This document shows, piece by piece, positions 38,043-46,340 of a stretch of DNA of 64,000 nt. This stretch comes from Leucobacter exalbidus. Lineage in GTDB: Bacteria > Actinomycetota > Actinomycetes > Actinomycetales > Microbacteriaceae. Within the stretch, counting starts at the first letter, position 1. The number at the start of each line of letters is the position of its first letter. Under the pieces are notes generated by a model, which saw nothing but the letters and a program-made list of their open reading frames with translations, was not told where the DNA came from and ran no database searches. The stretch is taken from contig NZ_JAFIDA010000001.1 of assembly GCF_017834145.1 (NCBI RefSeq), forward strand, positions 558,001 to 622,000, written 5' to 3'. A program made the position numbers and the translations under genes.

Positions 38043-39121
38043 ATGAACCGAACCAAGCCGCTCACCAATATCTAGAGGAAGACAACATGACAAACACCAC
38101 TACAGCCGCACCGGCTCCCAAATCAGCGAAGCGCCCATACTCGACTAACAGACTCAGCCCGCGCTACCGAAACATTGTGCCGCTAACCGGCGATGCGCTC
38201 CCGTGCGGCATATGCGGGCAGTGGACACCGAGCGCCGAGCAGACCGGCACCGAGATCGTTAAGGCCATCGGCTACAGCCCTCGAACCTCGCACGAGCAAA
38301 TCGTCGCGTCGAGGAAAGGCGGCGCGGTCGGTGACCCCTTCGAAACAAGAATGACTCGGTGCATAACGTGCGCCACTCTTCGAACTGAGGCTGCGCAGCT
38401 TGCGGCTCAGTATCCGCACGCCGTCGTTGTCGGCGAATTCGCTTACGCCGGGTCGACTGCCGTCGATGTTGTCGAGCGCGCACTCGCTGCCGTCGCTGTG
38501 ACTGGCCGTAACATTTCAATGAGGCAGCCCCGAGACCTCAAGCTCGCGCTTGAGCACTTGGTCACGCTTGGCGGGTCGCTTCGTTGGCAGTCGCGCTTCG
38601 AGGGCTTGGCCGACCGCGATGCCCGCCCAGACACCGCTGCCGCGATGCCCTGGTCACACCTCACCGAGCAGCAGGTCGGAGTCGCCCGCAGAGCGTTCGC
38701 AGGCTATTTGCGCGCGAGAACCGAGCGCCCGGTGCCAGTGGTGCCGACTGAGGCCGCAGGTTGCTATATCTGCGGCATTGGTGAGGTAGTCGCGCTGCCC
38801 TCGCAGGCAATAACTACCTGGCACTCGGTGAAGCTCAGCCCCGAGCGCCTCGGCGGCAAGCCTGGCACACCTCAAACTGAGACGGAGGTCTGCTCAACCT
38901 GCCACGCTGAGCACAATGCAGTTGGCGCGTGGGGGCCGTCACTGCTCGACAAGCTCGCGCTGAGGGCCGCAGGGGTTGAGAGGCACGTCGGCGCTTACGA
39001 TGTGCAACTCAACGGCGTGAAAGCCTGGGGCACGACGGGCAAAAAACGGGCGAACCGCACACCATTCGAGCACATGAACCTCGCGCAGCTCGCCGACGAT
39101 ATTCGAGCGGGGCGACTGTAG
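38039..39121 (+). CDS. Hypothetical protein with four CxxC knuckles
   Basis: A 360-residue protein (ATGA overlap with the previous stop; a second good start is ATG 38087). Cys pairs at LPCGICGQW, MTRCITCATLR, GCYICGIG and EVCSTCHAEHN could bind two zinc ions; the last has an adjacent His and Asn as in HNH-like folds, but a full HNH motif is not clear. It is directly followed by the terminase genes, so a DNA-processing role in packaging is possible. Confidence 0.6.
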   Translation: MNEPNQAAHQYLEEDNMTNTTTAAPAPKSAKRPYSTNRLSPRYRNIVPLTGDALPCGICGQWTPSAEQTGTEIVKAIGYSPRTSHEQIVASRKGGAVGDPFETRMTRCITCATLRTEAAQLAAQYPHAVVVGEFAYAGSTAVDVVERALAAVAVTGRNISMRQPRDLKLALEHLVTLGGSLRWQSRFEGLADRDARPDTAAAMPWSHLTEQQVGVARRAFAGYLRARTERPVPVVPTEAAGCYICGIGEVVALPSQAITTWHSVKLSPERLGGKPGTPQTETEVCSTCHAEHNAVGAWGPSLLDKLALRAAGVERHVGAYDVQLNGVKAWGTTGKKRANRTPFEHMNLAQLADDIRAGRL

Positions 39122-39768
39122 TGGCCGGGCGAACCAAACCGCGAGGCATGACCGCACGCGAAGCGGCTGCGCTGCCGTCTGAAGAGCGCCCAGCTTGGTA
39201 CCGACCACCTAAAGGCGCTGGCAATGGCTCACCGCCCGCGGAAGCCTTCAGCGACGGCAACGTCGAGCAGCTCGGCCCCGGTCACCGTAGCCCGCGAGTT
39301 TACTCACGGATAGCTGCCGCACTCGTCGGCGGCCTCATTGAGCAGCGGCCCGACCTCGCCACTTACCCTGAATCGCTCGCGAGCTGGAGTGATTCAGAAG
39401 CTCGCGCTGCGCTGCTCCGTGCATATCTCGACGAGCACGGCATGCTCGATGACACCGGCGAAGCCCGTGAGACATTGCTCAGGCAGCTCGACCGCTTCGA
39501 ACGCCGTGCCGCCGACGCGCGCCAGCGTCTCGGGCTTGACCCGCGAAGCGAAGCTGAGCTGGCTCTGCTTCGCGCTCGGGCTATGCGTGAGGGACAGCTC
39601 GCCCCTACGGTCGATCTCAGTCAGCTTGCAGAGATGGGCCGCGCGGCACTCGACAGCAGCGACCCCGTGCGTGCGGCGCTCGACCGCGTACGCGCCGAAG
39701 CCGCAAACACCGCCCTGGCAGCAGAAAGCATTCCCAATGATGAAGACACCGAAAGGCCCACAATATGA
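39121..39768 (+). CDS. Putative terminase small subunit
   Basis: A 215-residue protein immediately upstream of the large terminase, overlapping it by 4 bases. The middle to C-terminal part is helical (EARETLLRQLDRFERRAADARQRLGLDPRSEAELALLRAR), similar in style to P27-family small terminases. The call rests mainly on position and helical character. It would recognise the packaging site on the element DNA. Confidence 0.55.
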   Translation: MAGRTKPRGMTAREAAALPSEERPAWYRPPKGAGNGSPPAEAFSDGNVEQLGPGHRSPRVYSRIAAALVGGLIEQRPDLATYPESLASWSDSEARAALLRAYLDEHGMLDDTGEARETLLRQLDRFERRAADARQRLGLDPRSEAELALLRARAMREGQLAPTVDLSQLAEMGRAALDSSDPVRAALDRVRAEAANTALAAESIPNDEDTERPTI

Positions 39769-41276
39769 ACGTCACGAGCCGCACAGGCCCAGCCGCACTA
39801 GAGTTACTCGCTGCCTTGCCATTAGAAGACGGCACGCGGTGGGGCGAACGTGCAGAACCATTCCAACTTGATGACGCCCGCGGTGTACTCGACGCCGACG
39901 GCCCTCGCCGTCACTATCTAATGCGCGGGCGAGGTATGTCGAAAACGACCGATGTCGGCGCACTCGTGCTCGTGCTGCTGCTCACCGAGGCCCCGGCAGG
40001 CTCCAGCTCTCACGTTTACGCCGCCGATGAAGAGCAGGCAGAGCTGACCCTCGACGCTATGCGTGGCTTCATCGACCGGGCGCAACTCGGCGCGCAGCTG
40101 CGCGTCACTTCGTCGAGCGTGACCAACACTGCGAACGGTGCGACCGTCACCGTCGAGACGAGCGACGGGGCGAGCGCGTTCGGTAAACGGCCTTGGCTCC
40201 AGGTGGTCGATGAGCTGGCAGTCTGGCCGAACACCTCGAACGCCCGCACACTCTGGTCGGCGATTGTGTCGGCTGTGCCGAAAGTGCCAGGCGGTCGCCT
40301 CATTGTCATCACCACCGCAGGCAGTCCGACGGGCATCGGCGCGAAAGTGTGGGCCGAGGCCGAGGTTTCGACGCACTGGCGCACCTCAAAGAGCCCAGGC
40401 CCCGCACCGTGGTGGAATGCTGACGATATCGACGCTACTCGAACAGCTTTGAGCGCCTCAGAGTGGCGGCGGTTGATTCTCTGCGAGTTCGCAGAGGGCG
40501 ACGACGCGCTCACTAGCCCGGAGGACGTAGAGGCCGCGATTCGTAGCGGTTCGGCTGTACTCGCAAAGCGCACGGGTATCGAGTACGTGGCGGCTCTAGA
40601 TGTGGGCACCCGGCGCGACCTCACTGCACTCGTCGTGGGCCATGCCGAGCAGCGCGAGGCTGGGCGCGTCGTCGTCATCGACCGCGTGATGAGCTGGCGA
40701 CCGAAAGACGGGCAAGGTGGGCGCGTCGATCTCGGCGATGTCGAGGCCGCAACCCTCAGAATCTGTAAGGAATACGGGGCAAAACTCCGCTTTGACCGCA
40801 TGCAGGCGGAGCAACTCACCTCGAACATCGCCCGCGAGGGCATCCGAACCGAGGAATACGTGTTTAGCTCGGCAGGCGCGAATCGGCTCGCCCGCTCGAT
40901 CTGGGGCAGTCTCAGAGACCGTGCTCTCGAACTTCCCGACGATGACGAGCTGCGTCGCGAGTTTCTCGCGGTGCGACTCATCGAGACTGGCCCCGGCACC
41001 GTGAAGCTCCAAAACCCACCCGGCAGTCACGACGATATAGTTGTCGCTGTCGGCATGGTTGTAACCGACCTCACGCAGCGGCCTGCCTTGAGGCATGGCA
41101 GTATCACGATGCCCGGTAGCACGACAGCTCTCGGCAGCACCCCTGCTGCCCTATCAATCGAGCGGCAGCGGGCGGCCTCGCATATTCCGCTCGGGGTCAT
41201 GGCGCTGCGCACCGGCTTCGATGCTGAGGGGTTGCGCCGGATCGCTGCCGAGAGATCACGCGAATGTAGAAGCTAA
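39765..41276 (+). CDS. Phage terminase large subunit
   Basis: A packaging motor of 503 residues. The ATPase domain has a variant P-loop HYLMRGRGMSKTTDVGAL (residues 50-67) and Walker B LQVVDEL (Asp149, Glu150). The RNase-H-like nuclease domain begins ALDVGTRRDLTALVVG (Asp279) and ends with the metal-binding Asp pair in GSHDDIVVAVGM. Both catalytic halves look intact. No portal or capsid gene follows, unlike in a complete phage. Confidence 0.85.
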   Translation: MNVTSRTGPAALELLAALPLEDGTRWGERAEPFQLDDARGVLDADGPRRHYLMRGRGMSKTTDVGALVLVLLLTEAPAGSSSHVYAADEEQAELTLDAMRGFIDRAQLGAQLRVTSSSVTNTANGATVTVETSDGASAFGKRPWLQVVDELAVWPNTSNARTLWSAIVSAVPKVPGGRLIVITTAGSPTGIGAKVWAEAEVSTHWRTSKSPGPAPWWNADDIDATRTALSASEWRRLILCEFAEGDDALTSPEDVEAAIRSGSAVLAKRTGIEYVAALDVGTRRDLTALVVGHAEQREAGRVVVIDRVMSWRPKDGQGGRVDLGDVEAATLRICKEYGAKLRFDRMQAEQLTSNIAREGIRTEEYVFSSAGANRLARSIWGSLRDRALELPDDDELRREFLAVRLIETGPGTVKLQNPPGSHDDIVVAVGMVVTDLTQRPALRHGSITMPGSTTALGSTPAALSIERQRAASHIPLGVMALRTGFDAEGLRRIAAERSRECRS

Positions 41277-41376
41277 AATGACGGAGCGAGCGACAAAGCC
41301 AATGACAATGCCTAGGTGTTGCTAAGGTTCAGTTCAGATAACGATGAAGTTATTGCACGTGGGGGCCTGCTGAAAG

Positions 41377-41631
41377 GTGACAAGAGTGGTTCAGGAATAC
41401 AGAAGAACTTGCAAACAATGCGGAAAAGTCTGGCATTCATTAGTTGCGCGAGAAAAACAGATCGTGTTAGCGCAGCAGCAAGCCGCCTTCTCAACCCTAG
41501 GAAATTGCTGTTGCGGCGATAACAGTCAGAACATGAGAAACATGGAAGCTTCTTCCAGTAACCTTCAAGTACAAAAGCAATGCCCTGAATGCAAGTCCTC
41601 GAACTATACGGAAGAAATCGTTGGAGACTAA
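41377..41631 (+). CDS. Small zinc-ribbon protein
   Basis: An 84-residue protein with CKQCG near the N-terminus and CPECKSSNYTEEIV near the C-terminus, a classic two-knuckle zinc ribbon with a 50-residue insertion. GTG 41386 after AAAGGTGA is an alternative start. Base composition drops here against the terminase genes, marking the start of cargo. Confidence 0.6.
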   Translation: MTRVVQEYRRTCKQCGKVWHSLVAREKQIVLAQQQAAFSTLGNCCCGDNSQNMRNMEASSSNLQVQKQCPECKSSNYTEEIVGD

Positions 41632-41866
41632 GTCTCGGCCGCTAGGAAGTTTAGCGAGCTTCGCAATTAAGCGAATCTGGCAGGACTGGGTAGGGCCACG
41701 CTACAACGAAAAGCGGGGCATCTTGTGTCGTTTTTATCCATCCTGCTCACAGTATTCACGCGATGCATTTGAGAAGTACGGATTCATTCAGGGATTTCAA
41801 AAGATGCTGAATCGCGTCAGAAGATGCACTTCCGATAACACCGACACCTGTATCGATTACCCATAA
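41621..41866 (+). CDS. YidD-like membrane protein insertion factor
   Basis: An 81-residue protein with the YidD/DUF37 signature ILCRFYPSCSQYSRDAFEKY followed by GFIQGFQKMLNRVRRC. Chromosomal YidD is encoded between rnpA and yidC and assists membrane insertion; here the gene sits inside a mobile element. It starts with TTG inside the preceding stop region (11-base overlap). The Cys positions of the family are kept. Confidence 0.82.
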   Translation: METKSRPLGSLASFAIKRIWQDWVGPRYNEKRGILCRFYPSCSQYSRDAFEKYGFIQGFQKMLNRVRRCTSDNTDTCIDYP

Positions 41867-41874
41867 TTAGACAA

Positions 41875-42357
41875 GTGTGTCGAATATCAAAATCACACTC
41901 TGAAAGTGGTGTACTTCAAAATATCAATAAGCTGAAATTTTTTGCGGCCGCGGTACTCGTTTCCTGCCTCGTCGGTTGCACAGCCGACACCGATGATACA
42001 TCGAGTCATGAGAAAGATGTTTCCGCTGCAGCTCCTAGCGAGTTGGGAAGCCCCAAACCCACTCCCGCAGCGGAACCAGAGCCAGCTCCAGAACCAGAGC
42101 CAGCTCCAGAACCAGCTCCAGTTGTCTCGCAGTGTGAGCTAGATTTTCAAAAGGCAGCGGTTGTACCGCTAAGTCAGACCAATGATCATATTCTCGTGAG
42201 AACGCTTACTTCTTGCTCCAGTGTCTCTGAATGGAAGTCGATGCTTCGAAGCTACCCGCGAGTGCTCGGAGTTTCCTCTGTCACGTCGCAGGAGGTCAAT
42301 CTCACGCTGGATGTAATCTGCTCAAATTCAAGAAGTAGTTCGCAAATTTGTTACTGA
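41875..42357 (+). CDS. Putative lipoprotein with Pro/Glu repeat
   Basis: A 160-residue protein. After a short polar leader comes a hydrophobic segment ending VSCLVGC, a good lipobox (Cys at about residue 35), then a repeat rich in PEPAPEPE as a wall-spanning linker, and a compact C-terminal domain with four Cys (SQCELDF, TSCSSV, VICSN, QICY). It lies 8 bases after the YidD-like gene. Surface exposure suggests a role towards other phages or the host envelope; no family is known. Confidence 0.6.
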   Translation: MCRISKSHSESGVLQNINKLKFFAAAVLVSCLVGCTADTDDTSSHEKDVSAAAPSELGSPKPTPAAEPEPAPEPEPAPEPAPVVSQCELDFQKAAVVPLSQTNDHILVRTLTSCSSVSEWKSMLRSYPRVLGVSSVTSQEVNLTLDVICSNSRSSSQICY

Positions 42358-42450
42358 ACGGCACTTGAGAAATGGTTGGCAGGTTGAATCACCCTAGCCC
42401 CACCACAACCCCGGCATCTTCCGATAGATGAGGGTTTGTTGGGTTTTCCT

Positions 42451-42879
42451 ATGAGGGTGAGAATCTGCACCTCTGAATTCTGTGCGAACGACGCGGCATA
42501 CTCGACGCGAACACGGCCCGCATGGTGCGATAAACACATCACTGAGATTCTCCGCGAAGGCGGCCTCGAGCCGTTGGAGCCGTTCCAAGGGCCAAGGCAC
42601 TACCGGCTAACGCGCTGTCTTACTTGCGGTTGTGAAGCGCACTACCGCTTCGAGTACACGCTAGAGAAGAACCCTGCGAATGAGAAGACTTGCCGCGCTT
42701 GTTTCTGGCGAGCCTGGGCAGCTTCCGCCCGTCAGATGGGAGGCGAATGGGGTAACCATACAATCATCAATCCCGCCGCTATCCGAGAGCGTGCTGAGGC
42801 TAATGGATATGAATCAGAAGGAGCACGCCGCATTGCCGCAGCCCATTCACAGGAACGTTCAAAGCGCTGGGGCGCGTAG
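42451..42879 (+). CDS. Cys-rich zinc-finger protein
   Basis: A 142-residue protein from ATG 42451. It has two Cys clusters: CTSEFCAN with WCDKH, and CLTCGCEAHYRFEYTL with CRACFWRAW, which probably bind two zinc ions. The pattern resembles treble-clef fingers attached to actinobacterial endonuclease-like proteins, but no nuclease domain is present, so it could be a remnant. It converges with the DUF2510 gene. Confidence 0.5.
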   Translation: MRVRICTSEFCANDAAYSTRTRPAWCDKHITEILREGGLEPLEPFQGPRHYRLTRCLTCGCEAHYRFEYTLEKNPANEKTCRACFWRAWAASARQMGGEWGNHTIINPAAIRERAEANGYESEGARRIAAAHSQERSKRWGA

Positions 42880-42890
42880 CAGGGCACAAA

Positions 42891-43625
42891 TCACATTCCC
42901 TCAGACCATTCCATTCCAGTACCCATTCTGAAGATCTCGGCCGTAGTGAGCGAACCCAAGTCTGTTCCGTCTGCCATTTGGGTGCGAACAGAAGTGACGC
43001 TTTGGCGCAGCCACTTCCCTTCTTCATTGGTGAACGCCATTGGTGTGCCAATGAACTCTGCCATGTTGTCGAATGGGTTTAGATCTCCCATCACATCCGG
43101 GCTTACTCCATTGGCCGCAGGGTCGAAAGTCACGAGTACCTCACCATTTTCGAACTGAACGCTTGACACCGCCTGCGCAATCATGACGCCAGACGCCGCG
43201 CGTTCATCAATGAACTCCTGGAACGCAGCAATGACGTCATCGGCCGTTGGAGGACTACTTGCATCGGCAGCCGGTGGCTCCTCAGGCTCAGTAGGCACTT
43301 TCTCCACCACCTCAGTCTTCTCTGGAGCGGAGGTAGTGACATCGTCTCCATCAGAAATTTGGTCGCTTGAAGTACCTGAGGCGAGATTTCCAATTACCCC
43401 AATCAGTAGAACGACGGCTATCGCCCAGACCCACCAACGCTTGTACCACTTCATCTTCATCTTTTCGGGAACTGGGTCTGCAACTCCCTCCGCCAAAAGA
43501 TCGGTGCTCACAGTCCCATTACTAACTTGTGGAGTTGCTTGATCTGAGTAGTGTTCAGTCCATTGGTTGCCGTCCCACCAACGCTGACGCCCAGAGCCAT
43601 CGTCATACCAACCTGCTGCTGCCAT
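42891..43625 (-). CDS. DUF2510 membrane protein A
   Basis: A 244-residue protein. An N-terminal DUF2510 domain (GWYDDGSGRQRWWDGNQW, residues 5-22), a cytoplasmic linker, one membrane helix (WWVWAIAVVLLIGVIGNLA), an acidic Pro/Thr linker and an external domain of about 110 residues (ADDVIAAFQEFIDERAASGV). GAGGAAA stands before the ATG. It is a paralogue of the gene at 43784, and nearly identical at the DNA level in the DUF2510 region. Confidence 0.7.
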   Translation of the reverse strand: MAAAGWYDDGSGRQRWWDGNQWTEHYSDQATPQVSNGTVSTDLLAEGVADPVPEKMKMKWYKRWWVWAIAVVLLIGVIGNLASGTSSDQISDGDDVTTSAPEKTEVVEKVPTEPEEPPAADASSPPTADDVIAAFQEFIDERAASGVMIAQAVSSVQFENGEVLVTFDPAANGVSPDVMGDLNPFDNMAEFIGTPMAFTNEEGKWLRQSVTSVRTQMADGTDLGSLTTAEIFRMGTGMEWSEGM

Positions 43626-43783
43626 CTTTATTTCCTCACTTGTTCGACTGTACGGATAGGAGAGCTAAACAAAGTTTGCTTCTCTTATCCTCAACATTTC
43701 AAATAGACCAGACTGAGCCCGGCTGCATTCGGCAAGACCTGAATCAACGTATACATTTGGTGGCTACTTCTGGCAGGCTCGGA

Positions 43784-44668
43784 TTAGTAGTAGTTCAGAA
43801 TTTCCCCGGACGCAGTATAAAGAATCGAATCTAGGATTACTGGAGCGGCCGTTGTGCCGCCCACATCCCCTTCGATTGTTGCCTTCATCTTTGTGCCGTA
43901 TTCGTTCTTGAATGTTGCACCGATCTTAAAGGTGTACGTCCCGTCTTCATTCGCTGTCGTGATTCTGTCTACGATCCAATGAACGGTGCCGCCGTATAAA
44001 AAGCGCTCTTCCCAGGCGAGTGCGAGGAACTGAGCAGCGGTGATTTCATCTAATACTGGCCGAGTGTCTGGCGCTGCTGCCGCTTCCTCTGCGGCTTTGA
44101 CTTCCTCTGCTGCCGCCGCCTCTTCAGCTTTTCTCGCCGCGTCAGTTTCCGCCTTCTTTTCTGCCGCTTCCTTTAGCGCTTCTTCACCTTCGCTGATCTT
44201 CGTCACATAAAGCGTGACAGTTTGTCCTTTGGGAATACTTGCCCCAGAAACAGGATCGGTACGTTCAACCTCCCAATTTGAGTGGGCAATGACTACACGG
44301 TCTTCCCCAGTAGCATCTTCGAACTCTGCAACAAGATCTAAGTCACTCAATACTTTCCGTGCTTCATTACCCGACATATCGATGAGATCGGGCACAGTTA
44401 CGGACTCTGGCTCATCCGCGAGTGCATTACCGATCCCACCGAGTACAAGTACCCCAACGATCAGCCACACCCACCAACGTTTGTACCAAGCCTTCTTGGC
44501 TCCACTAGCAGAAGGGGATTCTGCTGATTGCGGAGGCACCGTGGCAGTCGCAGCAGCAAGCGCGCTTTGAGGCGCGTCTTGGTCAAGAAAACGATCGGCC
44601 CATTGGTTGCCATCCCACCAACGCTGACGCCCAGAGCCATCGTCATACCAACCTGCCGGAGTACTCAT
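43784..44668 (-). CDS. DUF2510 membrane protein B with PASTA-like domain
   Basis: A 294-residue protein with the same DUF2510 start (AGWYDDGSGRQRWWDGNQW), membrane helix WWVWLIVGVLVLGGIGNAL, then a PASTA-like domain (VTVPDLIDMSGNEARKVLSD through GQTVTLYV), an Ala/Glu-rich coiled coil and a C-terminal domain. PASTA domains bind peptidoglycan fragments. ATG 44668 after AAGGAA is chosen. With gene A it forms the last cargo block before attR. Confidence 0.72.
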   Translation of the reverse strand: MSTPAGWYDDGSGRQRWWDGNQWADRFLDQDAPQSALAAATATVPPQSAESPSASGAKKAWYKRWWVWLIVGVLVLGGIGNALADEPESVTVPDLIDMSGNEARKVLSDLDLVAEFEDATGEDRVVIAHSNWEVERTDPVSGASIPKGQTVTLYVTKISEGEEALKEAAEKKAETDAARKAEEAAAAEEVKAAEEAAAAPDTRPVLDEITAAQFLALAWEERFLYGGTVHWIVDRITTANEDGTYTFKIGATFKNEYGTKMKATIEGDVGGTTAAPVILDSILYTASGEILNYY

Positions 44669-44981
44669 CTGATTCCTTCTGTTGACTTGTCCAAAACCGC
44701 GAAGGGCTAAGGAAGCGAAATTCCTGAACATTCCTCAAAACAAATAATTAATACACGGATGATTGAAAACATATCAAGCGCAAGCGGCTCAGCGAACGAG
44801 AAGGGGATGAATAGTCCACAACGTTGTCTAGTCGTTAATTGTCGGCAGTAGTCACAAGCGGTCACAAAGCCGTCACAAACCGCGCACGACCAAACGAAAT
44901 TGGCCGAGACGTGGCGAGACGACGGGGCGACAAAACGGCATGAAACCGCACGAGACGCAACCAAACGCAAGAGCTTAACTG
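44669..44981. other. Gene-free AT-rich end of the element
   Basis: 313 bases between the DUF2510 gene B start and attR. No coding frame, tRNA or clear hairpin was seen. The left part must hold the DUF2510 gene promoter; the right part contains GGTCACAAA-like direct repeats (CAGTAGTCACAAGCGGTCACAAAGC) that could be integrase arm sites. Confidence 0.5.
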
Positions 44982-45026
44982 CCTTCACACGGAAGAGGTC
45001 ATCAGTTCGAGTCTGGTATCGCCCAC
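44982..45026 (+). repeat. attR, 45-bp direct repeat (with attL)
   Basis: An exact copy of 32275-32319, the 3' part of tRNA-Val(CAC) without its 5' half. The original tRNA downstream DNA, with its terminator, follows at once. Confidence 0.95.
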
Positions 45027-45205
45027 CAAGTTAATACCTGATCAGCCCCGGTTTTGCAGAAATGCAGAACCGGGGCTTTTTAGTTTTGCGTGGCAAATGC
45101 ATGGCAAGCTGCGGTTCGCCAGCAGCAACTCCGGAAATTTCAGGTCAACCGGAGGTCTGCCTGGGAGGGGATCCGGAATTAGATCAAACCTCCGGAGCAA
45201 ATGAG
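45021..45205 (+). repeat. Diverged direct repeat, copy 1 (tRNA flank)
   Basis: Starts GCCCACCAAG, includes the terminator at 45044-45077 and continues CAACCGGAGGTCTGC and GGATCCGGAATTAGATCAAA. A diverged copy is at 46341-46530. The stretch 45027-45494 holds no gene beyond this; 45206-45494 shows nothing recognisable except the DUF1345 promoter region. Confidence 0.75.
45044..45077 (+). terminator. Original terminator of tRNA-Val(CAC)
   Basis: A 15-bp stem AGCCCCGGTTTTGCA/TGCAGAACCGGGGCT (one mismatch) with GAAA loop and TTTTT. It now lies beyond attR, separated from its tRNA by the element. Confidence 0.85.
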
Positions 45206-45494
45206 ACTGTCCGGACCGGGCGCCACGCCCCCTTGACGCTGGCGACCCAGGCATACCCAGCCTCCCGCGCACCCAAGGTCCCGTCGATTGAAGGCGATGC
45301 AGAGCGACTCTACGCCCCAGCACGAGCACCACAATGGCCACGATAAAGGTGCCGGTGAGCCACGTGTTTGCTGCCGCGCTCCGGTTTGCTGCGCAGCGAC
45401 GATCATTACCGACAATGCGACATTTGTCGTTAGATCAGTCACACGCCGAGGGGATCATCTCTCGCAAACAAGACGACCCATAGAATCCAGAATC

Positions 45495-46202
45495 ATGAGA
45501 GTTAGCCGAGCCCCAAGAGATATCCCACTCCGGTTTGATGACGGAGTGCGCGGCGGGATCCCCCTTGGCACTGCGACCCTCATCCTCATCGTGTTGCTCA
45601 CGCTGAACCGGTTCGCAATTCTACCTATGAGCACTGTGAACATCGCGGCGGCTTCGTGCGCTGCCCTAGCCACAGCATTCATCGCCTACGTCTTCTGGAC
45701 GCATCGAGTCTTCAGCCACGAGACACCGGCTGAGCTTCGTGAAGTTGCTAAGAAGCAGCATCAACGAGGAGCGAGCACACTCTCCCGATTCTTGGGCATG
45801 AAAAGCGCTGAAAGCTGGCCCATTTCCGCTTCTGGCGCTGCGCTCGCTGTTGCACTCGCAGTCACCGTCTACGGTTCATCAGACACCCGGGTGATCCTTA
45901 CCCCACTCGCTTTGATCACTGCAGCGGCGTCTTGGGCAACAGTCGTGTATTCATTCGCGCTTCGATATTTTCGATTGGATTCCGCCGGAGAAAGCTTTGA
46001 TTTCGACATTCACGAAGACCCAAAATTTACCGACTTTGTCACATTGGCATTAACAATTTCGGCCGCAGGGGCGCAATCTGCTGCCACACCACGCAGCCGG
46101 GCAGGTCTTACCGCGGTAAGAACGCATATCCTGCTCGCTTACGTGTTCAATGCCATCATCTTGGCCCTGCTTGTCTCGCTAGCCGCTGGCCTGGGAACCT
46201 GA
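45495..46202 (+). CDS. DUF1345 membrane protein
   Basis: A 235-residue protein with about five hydrophobic helices. The C-terminal signature FTDFVTLALTISAAGAQSAA followed by RSRAGLTAVRTHILLAYVFN matches the DUF1345 family of unknown function. ATG 45495 is chosen (MRVSRAPRDIPL); longer frames upstream run into the repeat. It is bracketed by the direct repeats at 45021 and 46341. Confidence 0.75.
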   Translation: MRVSRAPRDIPLRFDDGVRGGIPLGTATLILIVLLTLNRFAILPMSTVNIAAASCAALATAFIAYVFWTHRVFSHETPAELREVAKKQHQRGASTLSRFLGMKSAESWPISASGAALAVALAVTVYGSSDTRVILTPLALITAAASWATVVYSFALRYFRLDSAGESFDFDIHEDPKFTDFVTLALTISAAGAQSAATPRSRAGLTAVRTHILLAYVFNAIILALLVSLAAGLGT

Positions 46203-46340
46203 ATCTAACACCCAAACAACCCCCCCTGTCGTGTAGTCCGCAACCAGTCCTGCACACCGATCAGGTGCCCTGAATACATGGCAAATCAACGTATTCAGAG
46301 CTGGGCACTTGTATGAGAGTCGCTCGGAAGGCCCACCAAA

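Larger units (their letters stand above)
32275..45026. mobile_element. 12.7-kb integrated element in tRNA-Val, phage-satellite-like
   Basis: Bounded by identical 45-bp direct repeats. Contents in order: integrase and a regulator-like gene on the minus strand; a divergent excisionase-like gene; small proteins; a RepA/DnaB-like ATPase with adjacent iteron-like repeats; a WhiB-like protein; zinc-finger proteins; small and large terminase; then AT-richer cargo. No portal, capsid, protease or tail genes occur. This fits a phage satellite that uses helper particles, or a prophage remnant that lost its late region; the intact att sites and frames favour the first. Confidence 0.85.

Noticed and set aside
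39918-40999. Minus-strand frames opposite the large terminase
   Set aside because: The plus strand has clear ATPase and nuclease motifs; these are shadows.
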